Of a DNA stretch of 64,000 bases, positions 1 to 8,618 are shown one piece after another. Every line of letters starts with the position of its first letter. Within the stretch, counting starts at the first letter, position 1. Below the pieces are notes generated by a model. The model made no database searches. It was not told the DNA's origin and worked only from the letters and a program-made list of their open reading frames with translations. The stretch is from Niallia circulans (GTDB lineage Bacteria > Bacillota > Bacilli > Bacillales > Cytobacillaceae): the NCBI RefSeq assembly GCF_007273535.1, contig NZ_RIBP01000004.1:722501-786500 (forward strand). Reading direction: 5' to 3'. The translations under genes and the position numbers were made by a program.

Positions 1-434
<434 letters not shown>

Positions 435-530
435 GAGTAAGATTAGCTCATTGCTAAACTCTAGCTTTTTGTTACTTGTTTTTGTTTCTATAACGAAGTT
501 ATAAAAACGATTATTGTTGACGTTTGTTTG

Positions 531-549
531 TTCAGTTTTCAAAGAGCAA
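531..549 (-). promoter_or_regulatory. rRNA leader boxA-like antitermination element
   Basis: Minus strand reads TTGCTCTTTGAAAACTGAA, the conserved leader block found upstream of Bacillus 16S genes that acts as a boxA-type antitermination and processing signal. It sits between tRNA-Gly and the 16S 5' end, as expected if the tRNA cluster and rRNA share one transcript. I saw no separate strong promoter between 434 and 560. Confidence 0.6.
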
Positions 550-560
550 TTTAAATCAAT

Positions 561-634
561 TGGAGCGGGTGATGAGAATCGAACTCACGACATCAGCTTG
601 GAAGGCTGAGGTTTTACCATTAAACTACACCCGC
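561..634 (-). tRNA. tRNA-Gly (TCC)
   Basis: Cloverleaf on the minus strand with a GCGGGTG acceptor stem, TCC anticodon in loop CTTCCAA, a GTTCGATTC T-arm and an encoded CCA end. It is the last of eleven tRNAs and the one nearest the 16S gene. Confidence 0.97.
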
Positions 635-674
635 AAATATTTATTTATTATTTGGTTTTCATCCAACTTGATAA

Positions 675-751
675 TGGTCGGGAAGACAGGATTCGAACCT
701 GCGACCCCTTGGTCCCAAACCAAGTGCTCTACCAAGCTGAGCTACTTCCCG
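675..751 (-). tRNA. tRNA-Pro (TGG)
   Basis: Minus-strand cloverleaf with a CGGGAAG acceptor, anticodon TGG, T-loop GTTCGAATC and encoded CCA. Confidence 0.97.
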
Positions 752-757
752 TAAATA

Positions 758-834
<77 letters not shown>

Positions 835-899
835 ATATCCACGAAAGCGACTTTTATCATCATACAATGTTTATCTTTGGTTGTCAAGAGTTTTTATGA

Positions 900-983
<84 letters not shown>

Positions 984-1042
984 ACTATAATAGATAACCT
1001 TCATCATACTACACATAAACGTTTTCGTTTTTTAAAAATTAA

Positions 1043-1127
1043 TGGTGCGGGTGAAGGGAGTCGAACCCCCACGCCTTGCGGCGCTAGATCCTAAGTCTAG
1101 TGCGTCTGCCAATTCCGCCACACCCGC
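1043..1127 (-). tRNA. tRNA-Leu (TAG)
   Basis: Class II tRNA with a GCGGGTG acceptor, anticodon TAG in loop ACTTAGGAT, a long variable arm and encoded CCA. Confidence 0.97.
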
Positions 1128-1137
1128 AATATTAAAA

Positions 1138-1213
1138 TGGTGAGCCATGCAGGATTCGAACCTGCGACCCTCTGATTAAAAGTCAGATGCTCTACCAACT
1201 GAGCTAATGGCTC
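1138..1213 (-). tRNA. tRNA-Lys (TTT)
   Basis: Minus-strand cloverleaf with a GAGCCAT acceptor, anticodon TTT in loop CTTTTAA and encoded CCA. Confidence 0.97.
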
Positions 1214-1218
1214 GCAAA

Positions 1219-1293
1219 TGGCTGGGCTAGCTGGATTCGAACCAACGAGTGACGGAGTCAAAGTCCGTTGCCTTACCGCTTGGCTATAGCCCA
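1219..1293 (-). tRNA. tRNA-Gln (TTG)
   Basis: Minus-strand cloverleaf with a TGGGCTA acceptor, anticodon TTG in loop CTTTGAC and encoded CCA. The 5' U is typical of tRNA-Gln. Confidence 0.96.
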
Positions 1294-1302
1294 CCAACAA
1301 AA

Positions 1303-1378
1303 TGGCGGTCCCGACGGGAATCGAACCCGCGATCTCCTGCGTGACAGGCAGGCATGTTAACCGCTACACCACGGGACC
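1303..1378 (-). tRNA. tRNA-Asp (GTC)
   Basis: Minus-strand cloverleaf with a GGTCCCG acceptor, anticodon GTC in loop CTGTCAC and encoded CCA. Confidence 0.97.
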
Positions 1379-1404
1379 ATTTTGATTATATAAAGTTACT
1401 AAAG

Positions 1405-1476
1405 TGACCCATACGGGATTCGAACCCGTGTTACCGCCGTGAAAGGGCGGTGTCTTAACCGCTTGACCAATGGGCC
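1405..1476 (-). tRNA. tRNA-Glu (TTC)
   Basis: Minus-strand cloverleaf with a GGCCCAT/ATGGGTC acceptor (one G-U pair) and anticodon TTC in loop CTTTCAC. The discriminator A is followed by CTT, so CCA is not encoded. Confidence 0.97.
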
Positions 1477-1488
1477 ATTAAAAAATAA

Positions 1489-1579
1489 TGGCGGAGAAGG
1501 AGGGATTTGAACCCTCGCGCCGCTTACGCGACCTACACCCTTAGCAGGGGCGCCTCTTCAGCCTCTTGAGTACTTCCCC
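1489..1579 (-). tRNA. tRNA-Ser (GCT)
   Basis: Class II tRNA with a GGGGAAG/CTTCTCC acceptor, anticodon GCT in loop CTGCTAA, a long variable arm and encoded CCA. Confidence 0.97.
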
Positions 1580-1586
1580 AAAACAA

Positions 1587-1661
1587 TGGCTCCGCAGGTA
1601 GGATTCGAACCTACGACCGCTCGGTTAACAGCCGAGTGCTCTACCACTGAGCTACTGCGGA
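1587..1661 (-). tRNA. tRNA-Asn (GTT)
   Basis: Minus-strand cloverleaf with a TCCGCAG acceptor, anticodon GTT in loop CTGTTAA and encoded CCA. It is promoter-proximal in the tRNA-rRNA transcript. Confidence 0.97.
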
Positions 1662-1729
1662 ATAACTTTTTAAAAGCTTGTCTTTCAGAGGAATTCCGTT
1701 TCCGTTGCTCTCTCTTGTCGACTCTTTAC

Positions 1730-1758
1730 ATTATAGGCAGGTATATATATAAAGTCAA
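1730..1758 (-). promoter_or_regulatory. sigma-A promoter of the tRNA-16S operon
   Basis: Minus strand has TTGACT, a 17-bp spacer, then TATAAT. An A/T-rich tract lies upstream (1770-1790), as in UP elements of strong stable-RNA promoters. Initiation near 1720 would give a short leader before tRNA-Asn. Confidence 0.85.
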
Positions 1759-1838
1759 GCATATTTCTAAAGTTTTTTTAAAAAGAATGGAAACATGCCT
1801 TTCTTGCATATAAATGCTTTATAAACGCTGTCTTCTCT

Positions 1839-2309
1839 CTAATTATTCCTTGTTTCCTCTAATACTAATTTCCCTCTGCATTTCCCACATACATACTTTT
1901 TTGTATCAACCTTTTTTCTCCGAAGATAAATCTGGTTGCATGATCTACATTTATATATTAGTACTTTTTTAGGTTTGCTTGAATTGTTTTCCTTGGGCAA
2001 GGATGAGCAAAAACGCGGCCCACCAACACTCTTTAGCAGGTTTTTAAAATCAGCATCTTTGTGTTGATAGCCTTTATTATTAATATGAAGATGATAATGA
2101 CAAAGCTCATGTTTAATGATACCGATTAATTCCTCCAGCCCTAATTGGTCAAGGTACTTTCTATTGATCTCGATATTATGGCTGTTAAGTAAATATCTCC
2201 CTCCAGTTGTCCTGAGTCTTGGGTTAAAGGTTGCTTTATGACTAAACGATATTTGAAAATATTGATTTGATACTTCTTCAACTAACAATTGCAGTTCCTG
2301 ATCTGTCAT
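1839..2309 (-). CDS. ydcK: SprT-like zinc metalloprotease family protein (YdcK type)
   Basis: 156 aa. The SprT-like domain carries a zinc-binding HExxH-type motif HELCH at residues 67-71, followed by another His. A C-terminal zinc ribbon has two CxxC pairs (about residues 120-141). The family resembles eukaryotic Spartan and bacterial SprT; the substrate of the Bacillus protein is not known to me. B. subtilis has ydcK in this position, between tex and a tRNA cluster, which supports orthology. It is transcribed leftward and is separated from tex by the oppositely oriented cmpA. The ATG has GAGG upstream (2320-2325). It was probably not acquired recently. Confidence 0.88.
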   Translation of the reverse strand: MTDQELQLLVEEVSNQYFQISFSHKATFNPRLRTTGGRYLLNSHNIEINRKYLDQLGLEELIGIIKHELCHYHLHINNKGYQHKDADFKNLLKSVGGPRFCSSLPKENNSSKPKKVLIYKCRSCNQIYLRRKKVDTKKYVCGKCRGKLVLEETRNN

Positions 2310-2331
2310 GAGATTCCCTCCTCAACAAGAC

Positions 2332-2362
2332 AAATATTATAGCATATGATGAAGCATACAAC
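2332..2362 (+). promoter_or_regulatory. possible sigma-E promoter for cmpA
   Basis: A -10-like CATACAAC (2355-2362) matches the mother-cell sigma-E consensus CATACANT closely. An AAATATT -35-like block lies 16 bp upstream, slightly longer than the usual 13-15. B. subtilis cmpA is sigma-E dependent (recalled), so the site is plausible but unproven. Confidence 0.35.
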
Positions 2363-2468
2363 GAAAAAAGTTAGCTCAATTGAAACCAAAAGCTTATAAC
2401 GAGCTGTCAACAGCAGCCAAGTGCACTTCCAGCCATTTAACAGCACATTAAAAAGGGGGTATAAACTT

Positions 2469-2582
2469 ATGCCTACGTGGCTGCAAAATCAAATTCAAAA
2501 GGCGTTTTACGAGAAAAACACCTACCAAGTCAAACTGCTTAACCAATGCTGGTATTACTATAGAAGAAAAAACTGTTCTTAA
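2469..2582 (+). CDS. cmpA: Cortex morphogenetic protein CmpA (37 aa)
   Basis: A 37-codon ORF starting MPTWLQNQ and ending YYRRKNCS, preceded by an AAAGGGGG ribosome-binding site at 2453-2459. Length, the LLNQCWY core (residues 24-30) and a basic tail ending CS match my memory of B. subtilis CmpA, which lies in the same tex-ydcK interval. CmpA works in the mother cell during sporulation, where it promotes ClpXP-dependent removal of the coat protein SpoIVA when coat assembly goes wrong and affects cortex formation. It is transcribed opposite to both neighbours and ends in a terminator shared with tex. Its presence marks the host as a spore former. Confidence 0.85.
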   Translation: MPTWLQNQIQKAFYEKNTYQVKLLNQCWYYYRRKNCS

Positions 2583-2590
2583 AAGCAGAA

Positions 2591-2634
2591 AAACAAAAGA
2601 CAAAGGAACATATTAAGTCCTTTGTCTTTTGTTT
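2591..2634. terminator. bidirectional terminator between cmpA and tex
   Basis: A perfect 17-bp stem (2591-2607 with 2618-2634) and a 10-nt loop. Stem ends are A-rich on the left and T-rich on the right, so it can serve both converging genes. Confidence 0.9.
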
Positions 2635-2643
2635 ACTTCAATC

Positions 2644-4836
2644 TCATTTAGCACTACTTGGAGGAAGCATCGTTAACGCAACCCGTCCTTTATTATGGTC
2701 TATACCGTCAACCCATACTGTGACAACATCTCCAACACTCACTATATCCAATGGGTGCTTAACAAATTTATTACTCAGCTTCGAAATGTGGACAAGGCCA
2801 TCCTGCTTAACGCCTATATCAACAAAGGCACCAAAATCAACTACATTTCGCACAGTACCTTGAAGCTCCATCCCTGCCTTTAAGTCCTCCAGCTTTAATA
2901 CATCTGTTCTTAGCAAAGGTGCAGAAAGCTCATCCCTCGGGTCACGGCTTGGACGCATTAATGCATCCACAATGTCACCCAAAGTCAACATACCAATCGC
3001 CAATTCCTCTGAAACCACCTTTATATCCAGAGTACTCAACGCTTCCTTCATTTCAGCTGTCCCGATTTGCTTGGAATCAAATCCGATTTTTTTCAGCAAT
3101 GCCTTAACTTCATCATAGTGCTCTGGATGTATGCCTGTTCTGTCTAACGGTTCATCTCCGTCCATTATGCGCAGGAAACCGATTGCCTGTTCATAGGTTT
3201 TAGCACCAAGTCTCGGAATTTTTTTAAGCTGCTTTCTGTTTGTGAATTTTCCTTCCTCTTCTCTCTTTTTAACAACATTATTAGCAACTGCTTTTGAGAG
3301 ACCTGCAACATATTGTAAAAGAGAAGAAGAAGCAGTGTTAACATTTACACCGACTTTATTAACGCTTGTTTCCACAACAAAACCAAGCGATTCAGATAGT
3401 TTTTTCTGAGAGACATCATGCTGGTACTGACCGACCCCAACGGACTTAGGATCAATCTTCACAAGCTCTGCCAATGGGTCTTGGAGCCTTCTAGCAATAG
3501 AAACCGCACTTCTTTCCTCGACTTGAAAGTTTGGAAACTCTTCTCTAGCTATTTCTGATGCTGAGTAAACACTTGCTCCTGCCTCATTAACAATTAAATA
3601 AAATATTTCCTCGTTTTGTTTTTTAATTTGTTCAGCAACAAATTGCTCTGTTTCTCTTGAGGCAGTTCCATTTCCAACAGCAACCATCTCTATCTTATAT
3701 TTTGATAATAGATCTTGGAATTTAGCAGCAGCTTCTTTTGTTTTGGAAACAGGCGGATGGGGATAAATAACTCCTATCTCGAGTACTTTTCCAGTTTCGT
3801 CCACAACAGCCAATTTACACCCTGTCCGGTATGCTGGATCGACGCCAAGCACCATCTTGCCTTTCAGTGGCGGCTGAAGCAGTAAATTCCTAAGATTCTC
3901 TGAGAATATATGAATTGCTTGCTCTTCCGCTTTTTCTGTCAGCTCTCCTCTAAGCTCCCTTTCAATCGAAGGCTGAATCAATCTTTTATAGCTGTCTTCA
4001 ATTGCTGCCTTAATTGTGTTATTAGAAGCAGATCCTTCTTTATTTAACCACTTCTTCTCCAAATAACTGATCACAAAATCAACAGGAGGCTTAATAGATA
4101 CTTTTAAGATATCTTCTTTTTCTCCGCGATTAAGCGCCAATGTACGATGTGGAACTATTTTATTTACAGGCTCCTCATATTCATAGTACATCTCATAAAC
4201 ATTCTTTTCATCCTTGTCAGCATCTTTCGCGGTTGTTGAAATCAGTCCTGATTGGAACGTCTTGTTTCGAATCCACTTTCTGCTCTCCGCATCATCTGAT
4301 ACTATCTCTGCAATAATATCTTTTGCCCCTGCAATAGCATCTTCTACTGACATTACTTCTTTCTCTGCCGATATGTATTTCGTTGCTTCTTGTTCGATTG
4401 GGGAACTGTTATCATGCTCAAGCAGCCAATTAGCAAGTGGCTCTAATCCCTTCTCCTTCGCAATTGTAGCCTTCGTTCTTCTCTTAAGCTTATACGGTCG
4501 GTATAAATCCTCTACTTCCTGGAGCTTAATAGAGGATGAGATGCTTTTTTTCAGCTCTTCCGTCAATTTGCCTTGTTCCTCTATCAGCCTTAATACTTCT
4601 TCTTTTCTCTGCTCTAAATTTTGGATATAGTGATAACGGTCCATTATATCCTTTATTTGCACTTCATCCAAAGCTCCTGTTTGCTCTTTACGGTAACGAG
4701 CAATGAAAGGAACTGTATTTCCTTCCTCCAATAACGCAAGAACATTAGCGACTTGTTTTTTCGTAACGGATTGCTCCCTTGCAATCATGGATTGATAATC
4801 TTCTTTTATTAAAACCTTTTCCATACGAACTACCAC
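2644..4836 (-). CDS. tex: Tex family RNA-binding transcription accessory protein
   Basis: 730 aa from a GTG start. Tex proteins are conserved nucleic-acid-binding factors linked to transcription and RNA turnover. Visible parts: an N-terminal helical Tex domain with a FIARYRKE block near residues 44-52; a YqgF/RNase H-like fold beginning GVDPAYRTG near 330; helix-hairpin-helix modules in the middle (SSLLQYVAGL and KIPRLGAKTYEQAIGFLRI); and a C-terminal S1 domain (about 655-722). TTAGGA lies 6 nt before the GTG; an ATG four codons later is an alternative. The family is usually 710-780 aa, so it is complete. B. subtilis ydcI holds the same place. Confidence 0.95.
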   Translation of the reverse strand: MVVRMEKVLIKEDYQSMIAREQSVTKKQVANVLALLEEGNTVPFIARYRKEQTGALDEVQIKDIMDRYHYIQNLEQRKEEVLRLIEEQGKLTEELKKSISSSIKLQEVEDLYRPYKLKRRTKATIAKEKGLEPLANWLLEHDNSSPIEQEATKYISAEKEVMSVEDAIAGAKDIIAEIVSDDAESRKWIRNKTFQSGLISTTAKDADKDEKNVYEMYYEYEEPVNKIVPHRTLALNRGEKEDILKVSIKPPVDFVISYLEKKWLNKEGSASNNTIKAAIEDSYKRLIQPSIERELRGELTEKAEEQAIHIFSENLRNLLLQPPLKGKMVLGVDPAYRTGCKLAVVDETGKVLEIGVIYPHPPVSKTKEAAAKFQDLLSKYKIEMVAVGNGTASRETEQFVAEQIKKQNEEIFYLIVNEAGASVYSASEIAREEFPNFQVEERSAVSIARRLQDPLAELVKIDPKSVGVGQYQHDVSQKKLSESLGFVVETSVNKVGVNVNTASSSLLQYVAGLSKAVANNVVKKREEEGKFTNRKQLKKIPRLGAKTYEQAIGFLRIMDGDEPLDRTGIHPEHYDEVKALLKKIGFDSKQIGTAEMKEALSTLDIKVVSEELAIGMLTLGDIVDALMRPSRDPRDELSAPLLRTDVLKLEDLKAGMELQGTVRNVVDFGAFVDIGVKQDGLVHISKLSNKFVKHPLDIVSVGDVVTVWVDGIDHNKGRVALTMLPPSSAK

Positions 4837-4947
4837 AGTCCTTCCTAATATGTATCAAAGAGAGTTGCTTCTTTCATATTACTATATTTCACTTGAAATT
4901 ATCTAACACTACCATCCATATTAAGGGATAATTATCGCTATAAAGAC

Positions 4948-4976
4948 AAAAAAAAAGCTTACATTATAGCAAGCTT
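4948..4976 (-). terminator. terminator of the rsb-sigB operon
   Basis: AAGCTTGC and GTAAGCTT pair on the minus strand and are followed by about ten T. The hairpin overlaps the last codons and stop of rsbX. Confidence 0.75.
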
Positions 4977-5560
4977 CCCAAAATAAAGGTAGAATCATCA
5001 TCTGAATTATTATATTTTTGTGCAATTGTATCTGCAATATTACGTAACGGACTAAAGCCTTTCAACAAATCCTTAACCCCTTGAATATTATACCCATCTG
5101 AATGAACAAGAAATTTCGAATAAGCTTCATATGCAAATGTTTGAGTATTATACACTTGTGGTCTTCCTGAAAGATAGCCTGTAACAGGTAGCGGATATGT
5201 GAGCTTTCCACTGGAAGAATACAGGAAGAAGCGGATATTCCCAACACAGCTGTACTTAATGCTTTTCATAGCATAGTCAACCTTGAATACACACACAGCG
5301 GCACCTCTTTTTTTGACGAGGACCTTGTTTGCTAACTCCATCAATTCCTCCACATCTGCAGTATGATTATTTCTAATCACGTCTGCTACAGCTTCGGATG
5401 ATTCATTGGCATACTCTCCGCTTCCTAGACCATCTGCCAGCACACAGATAAAATATTCTTCTGTTGATAGAAAAAAATAGCTGTCACCACATAAAGTTTT
5501 TCCTTGCTTGTTCGTCTGATGTGCTAAAACTTGAATATTGGAGTCAGCTACAGCTGTCAT
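4964..5560 (-). CDS. rsbX: Serine phosphatase RsbX (negative regulator of sigma-B)
   Basis: 198 aa, a minimal PP2C-type phosphatase with the metal-binding motifs GDSYFF (25-30) and DGLGSG (43-48) and DDDSTFILG near the C-terminus. In B. subtilis RsbX dephosphorylates RsbS and RsbR in the stressosome, resetting the system and limiting sigma-B activity. It is the last gene of the operon and its ATG overlaps the sigB stop by 4 nt, implying translational coupling. Because it lies downstream of the sigma-B promoter before rsbV, its level should rise with sigma-B activity, a feedback brake. Confidence 0.95.
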   Translation of the reverse strand: MTAVADSNIQVLAHQTNKQGKTLCGDSYFFLSTEEYFICVLADGLGSGEYANESSEAVADVIRNNHTADVEELMELANKVLVKKRGAAVCVFKVDYAMKSIKYSCVGNIRFFLYSSSGKLTYPLPVTGYLSGRPQVYNTQTFAYEAYSKFLVHSDGYNIQGVKDLLKGFSPLRNIADTIAQKYNNSDDDSTFILGSLL

Positions 5561-6354
5561 AGAATAAACTCCGAATTGCTGGACTCAGCATGAATTGCTT
5601 CTTGGAGCTTCTTAATCGCCCTTCTTTGCAGTCTTGAGACATGCATTTGGGAAATCCCGAGTTTATCACCAGCTTCTTTTTGGCTCAAATTATCCAAGTA
5701 TGTATATTGAATGATACTCTTTTCCCTTTCACTCAATACATGCAGCACTTTTTCGAGCACGAGCTTTTGATTAACACGCTCAAAGCCTTTATCAACATCC
5801 CCAACAATATCAAGCAATGTCACCGTTCCGCCTTCAGAATCTGCTTCGATAGAATGATCGACAGATAAAGCTTGATAGCTTTTCCCCATCTCCATTGCTT
5901 CTAGCACTTCCTCTTCAGATACTTCAAGATAATCGGCAATTTCATTCACCTTTGGCGATCTTTGCAATTCAGTTGTTAAATGTTCTACAGTTTTCTTTAT
6001 TTTCGGACCAATCTCTTTTATTCTTCGAGGAACATGCACACTCCATGTCTTATCTCGCAGGAATCTCTTTATTTCACCAATGATTGTCGGCACTGCGAAT
6101 GCTTCAAAGCTTTTTCCGAAACTCTCGTCATATCTTCTGATAGCCCCGAGCAGTCCGATTATACCAACCTGACTGATGTCTTCATGGAACATCTTGCCCT
6201 TTGAGTACTTTCTTGCCAGTACCTCTACCAAGTCTCGATAGTTCATCACCAAAATATCCTGAGCTTCTGCATCCTGATCATTTTGGTATTTCTTAATAAG
6301 TTCATTAACTTCTTCTTTTGTTAATTGGCGCTTAGGTTGAGATTGTTTCGGCAT
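5557..6354 (-). CDS. sigB: RNA polymerase sigma factor SigB (general stress)
   Basis: 265 aa from the ATG at 6354, chosen because GGAG lies 4 nt upstream and the protein then begins like known SigB (MPKQSQ). Region 2, including core-binding and -10 recognition residues, spans about 35-105 with the block SFEAFAVPTIIGEIKRF. A region 4 helix-turn-helix for the -35 element lies near 220-250 (SQKEAGDKLGISQMHVSRLQ). SigB directs the general stress regulon from GTTTAA-N14-GGGTAT promoters, several of which occur in this window. It is held inactive by RsbW, whose gene overlaps its 5' end by 23 nt. Confidence 0.98.
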   Translation of the reverse strand: MPKQSQPKRQLTKEEVNELIKKYQNDQDAEAQDILVMNYRDLVEVLARKYSKGKMFHEDISQVGIIGLLGAIRRYDESFGKSFEAFAVPTIIGEIKRFLRDKTWSVHVPRRIKEIGPKIKKTVEHLTTELQRSPKVNEIADYLEVSEEEVLEAMEMGKSYQALSVDHSIEADSEGGTVTLLDIVGDVDKGFERVNQKLVLEKVLHVLSEREKSIIQYTYLDNLSQKEAGDKLGISQMHVSRLQRRAIKKLQEAIHAESSNSEFIL

Positions 6355-6805
6355 CACTCTCCACCTGCTCTCCTTCAAGGTATTTCGTCATCAAGACTGT
6401 AACACCGTCATTATGATGAATTTTCACTTCGTCCATTAGTGTTTCAATCAGATAGAGTCCAAGGCCTCCTTCGCGAAGGAACTCAATTGACTCGTCTTGA
6501 TCGTATGGACCAATTTCTTTCGTTGTGCTATCAAAGTCAAAGCTTTTGCCATTATCCGCAACAATAACCTCTAAACGGTCATTATACAAGCGGAAGCCAA
6601 TCAGCACTTCTCCTGACTCTTTGTTTTTATAGGCATGCTGTACTGCGTTCGTACAAGCTTCACTTGTAGCGATTTTTAAATCCTCAATTTCATCATAGCT
6701 GAATCCCATTCTGCTTGCGATTCCGGAAAGTGTTAACCGGATGATACCAACATACTCTGGCTTAGAAGGGATTTTCATTTCGATATATTCAAAATGCTGA
6801 CTCAT
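6332..6805 (-). CDS. rsbW: Anti-sigma-B factor / serine kinase RsbW
   Basis: 157 aa with a GHKL/HATPase fold: N-box EACTNAVQHAY at 49-59 and a VADNGKSFDF G1-like box, with a glycine-rich GGLGLYLI lid. RsbW binds and silences SigB, and phosphorylates RsbV on serine; dephosphorylated RsbV displaces SigB. Its start overlaps the rsbV stop by 4 nt and its end overlaps sigB, the usual tight coupling that keeps RsbV, RsbW and SigB in fixed ratio. Confidence 0.97.
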   Translation of the reverse strand: MSQHFEYIEMKIPSKPEYVGIIRLTLSGIASRMGFSYDEIEDLKIATSEACTNAVQHAYKNKESGEVLIGFRLYNDRLEVIVADNGKSFDFDSTTKEIGPYDQDESIEFLREGGLGLYLIETLMDEVKIHHNDGVTVLMTKYLEGEQVESDAETIST

Positions 6806-7134
6806 TTAATCCCACCTTCAATCTTACTGTTTATGTCGATAATATCTGCCAAACCTGTGATTTCAAATAGCCTGATTAATCGTTCGGATAAACCGATCAA
6901 CTTAAATTCCCCATCGTGTGAACGGACATTTTTAAAGATTCCTACAAATACACCAAGACCTGTGCTGTCCATATAATTTACATCTGATAAATCTATAGTC
7001 ATCCTTACACCGTCTTTTTCAGAGAAGGAATAAATTCTTTCTTTCAATTTAGGTGCTGTGTATGCGTCAATTTCACCAGCAACTTTAATATCCACATCTA
7101 ACTCTTTTTCGTTTACATCTATTACAATATTCAT
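6802..7134 (-). CDS. rsbV: Anti-anti-sigma factor RsbV
   Basis: 110 aa, a single STAS domain. The phosphorylation site is Ser57 in MDSTGLGVF, equivalent to Ser56 of B. subtilis RsbV. Unphosphorylated RsbV binds RsbW and frees SigB. The gene is first in the sigma-B-autoregulated part of the operon: a near-perfect sigma-B promoter ends about 38 nt upstream, and an AAAGGTGGG ribosome-binding site precedes the ATG. Confidence 0.97.
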   Translation of the reverse strand: MNIVIDVNEKELDVDIKVAGEIDAYTAPKLKERIYSFSEKDGVRMTIDLSDVNYMDSTGLGVFVGIFKNVRSHDGEFKLIGLSERLIRLFEITGLADIIDINSKIEGGIK

Positions 7135-7171
7135 TAACGACCCACCTTTAACATTCTAATGTCTTAGATAA

Positions 7172-7197
7172 ATACCCCAAGCGTAAAAGCTTTAAAC
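7172..7197 (-). promoter_or_regulatory. sigma-B promoter before rsbV (autoregulatory)
   Basis: Minus strand GTTTAA, 14-nt spacer, GGGTAT: an exact consensus sigma-B promoter. The -35 hexamer is the last sense codon plus stop codon of rsbU (GTT TAA). B. subtilis has its autoregulatory promoter in the same place. Confidence 0.92.
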
Positions 7198-8202
7198 TTC
7201 TCTTTTAAAAATAATTAAAGTAAAATCATCTCTTAGCTGAAAATCCTGGATTTTCACTAGTTCTTTATAGACATTGTCAACAATTTCCTGCGCCTTCAAG
7301 TGAATATGTTTATTTATGTAACCGATCAAAGTTTCCTTTTCTATAAAACCTTCTTCTGTCCTGCACTCAGTTACACCATCTGACATAAGGATAATCATAT
7401 CGCCTACATCCATTTTTTTTTGGAACTGTTTATATTCGGCTTTTTTATCAACACCTAAAAGAAGTCCCTTCGCTTCTAAATCACTGAACTCTTTCGTTTC
7501 CGCTTCAAAAAAAAGGCCTGGCTCATGACCAGCAGAGGCATAGTGAAAAATATGCGATTTCATTTCATAAACACCATAAAACATTGTGATGAACATGCTT
7601 GGATCAACATTTTGCTCGACTACACGATTCAGGTTTTCCAACACTTTACCAGGAATATTGCGGTTTTCCGGCAGACTGTCCATTGCGTATTTAATCATAG
7701 ACATACAAAGTGCCGCAGGAATACCCTTGCCAATAACATCGGCTATTGCAATATTAATATACTTATCCTCATCCTGTACAAAGTGATGATAATCACCATT
7801 CATCATTTTCGCAGGAACACTTATTGCGCCTATATCAATGCTTTCCACATCCGGTATCTCCGTACTCAGCAATGTTTGCTGAACATTGGAGGCAATCTCC
7901 ATCTCACTTCTTAACTCCTGTTGGACATGACGGAGGCTTTGGTGCTCTCTATAGGCAAGACCATAGCCCATCATGACCTCCAGCAATATATCAAATGATT
8001 TGACTACATGCTCTGGTAAATCCGGATAAAGATCAATCATTAAGTACTTATGTAAGCTAATGATATCTTCTGGTGAAATTTTATGTTCAATTGATTTCCG
8101 GCTGAACTTCTGCCCTTGATAAAGGGCTTGCTCAGATTCGTCCTTAATGTAACTGACAAGAAGATCTCGATACTTAGAATCCATCAATTCACGGAAGTCC
8201 AT
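7192..8202 (-). CDS. rsbU: PP2C phosphatase RsbU (environmental activator of sigma-B)
   Basis: 336 aa from the ATG at 8202, which has a strong AAGGGGGGAG site; an earlier in-frame start at 8226 lacks one. Residues 1-85 form the helical domain that binds RsbT. The rest is a SpoIIE-type PP2C phosphatase with ANGDYHHF-like and DVIGKGIPAA metal motifs and a C-terminal DDFTLIIF. When RsbT is released from the stressosome it activates RsbU, which dephosphorylates RsbV. The gene follows rsbT by 11 nt. Confidence 0.97.
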   Translation of the reverse strand: MDFRELMDSKYRDLLVSYIKDESEQALYQGQKFSRKSIEHKISPEDIISLHKYLMIDLYPDLPEHVVKSFDILLEVMMGYGLAYREHQSLRHVQQELRSEMEIASNVQQTLLSTEIPDVESIDIGAISVPAKMMNGDYHHFVQDEDKYINIAIADVIGKGIPAALCMSMIKYAMDSLPENRNIPGKVLENLNRVVEQNVDPSMFITMFYGVYEMKSHIFHYASAGHEPGLFFEAETKEFSDLEAKGLLLGVDKKAEYKQFQKKMDVGDMIILMSDGVTECRTEEGFIEKETLIGYINKHIHLKAQEIVDNVYKELVKIQDFQLRDDFTLIIFKREV

Positions 8203-8213
8203 GGTCTCCCCCC

Positions 8214-8615
8214 TTATCTCAGCCACTTAATTGCTTGAATATCCGTTCCCTTTCCGACTTCTGTTTCGATTTGGAACTCATCCATCAGCCTTTTTACTCC
8301 AGGCAAACCAGCACCTAAGCCACCTGATGTAGAGAATCCGTCCTGCATGACCTGTCGCAAATCTTTAATGCCGGGACCACTGTCCACTGCACTTAATTTT
8401 AGGCCAAGCTTACCATTTTCAGAAAGCTTACTTATACATATTTGACCCTGGCCAGCATACAAATATATGTTTCTAGCTAGCTCACTAATAGCCGTAGTTA
8501 TTCTCGCCTGATCTACGGTACCGAACCCTAGCTCTTTTGCTACATTTCTTCCTAATTGACGAGCAGCTACGATGTCCCACTCGTTGACAATCTTTACGCA
8601 GGATTGGTCTCCCAT
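8214..8615 (-). CDS. rsbT: Switch kinase RsbT
   Basis: 133 aa GHKL-type kinase with N-box ISELARNIYLYA and DSGPGI. RsbT phosphorylates RsbS and RsbR inside the stressosome; on stress it leaves the complex and switches on RsbU. The gene begins 3 nt after rsbS, so co-translation with its main binding partner is likely. Confidence 0.96.
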   Translation of the reverse strand: MGDQSCVKIVNEWDIVAARQLGRNVAKELGFGTVDQARITTAISELARNIYLYAGQGQICISKLSENGKLGLKLSAVDSGPGIKDLRQVMQDGFSTSGGLGAGLPGVKRLMDEFQIETEVGKGTDIQAIKWLR

Positions 8616-8618
8616 AGG

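Noticed and set aside
4214..4630. 138-residue ORF antisense to tex
   Set aside because: Shadow of the tex reading frame; hydrophobic and Ser-rich by mirror codon effects; no RBS.
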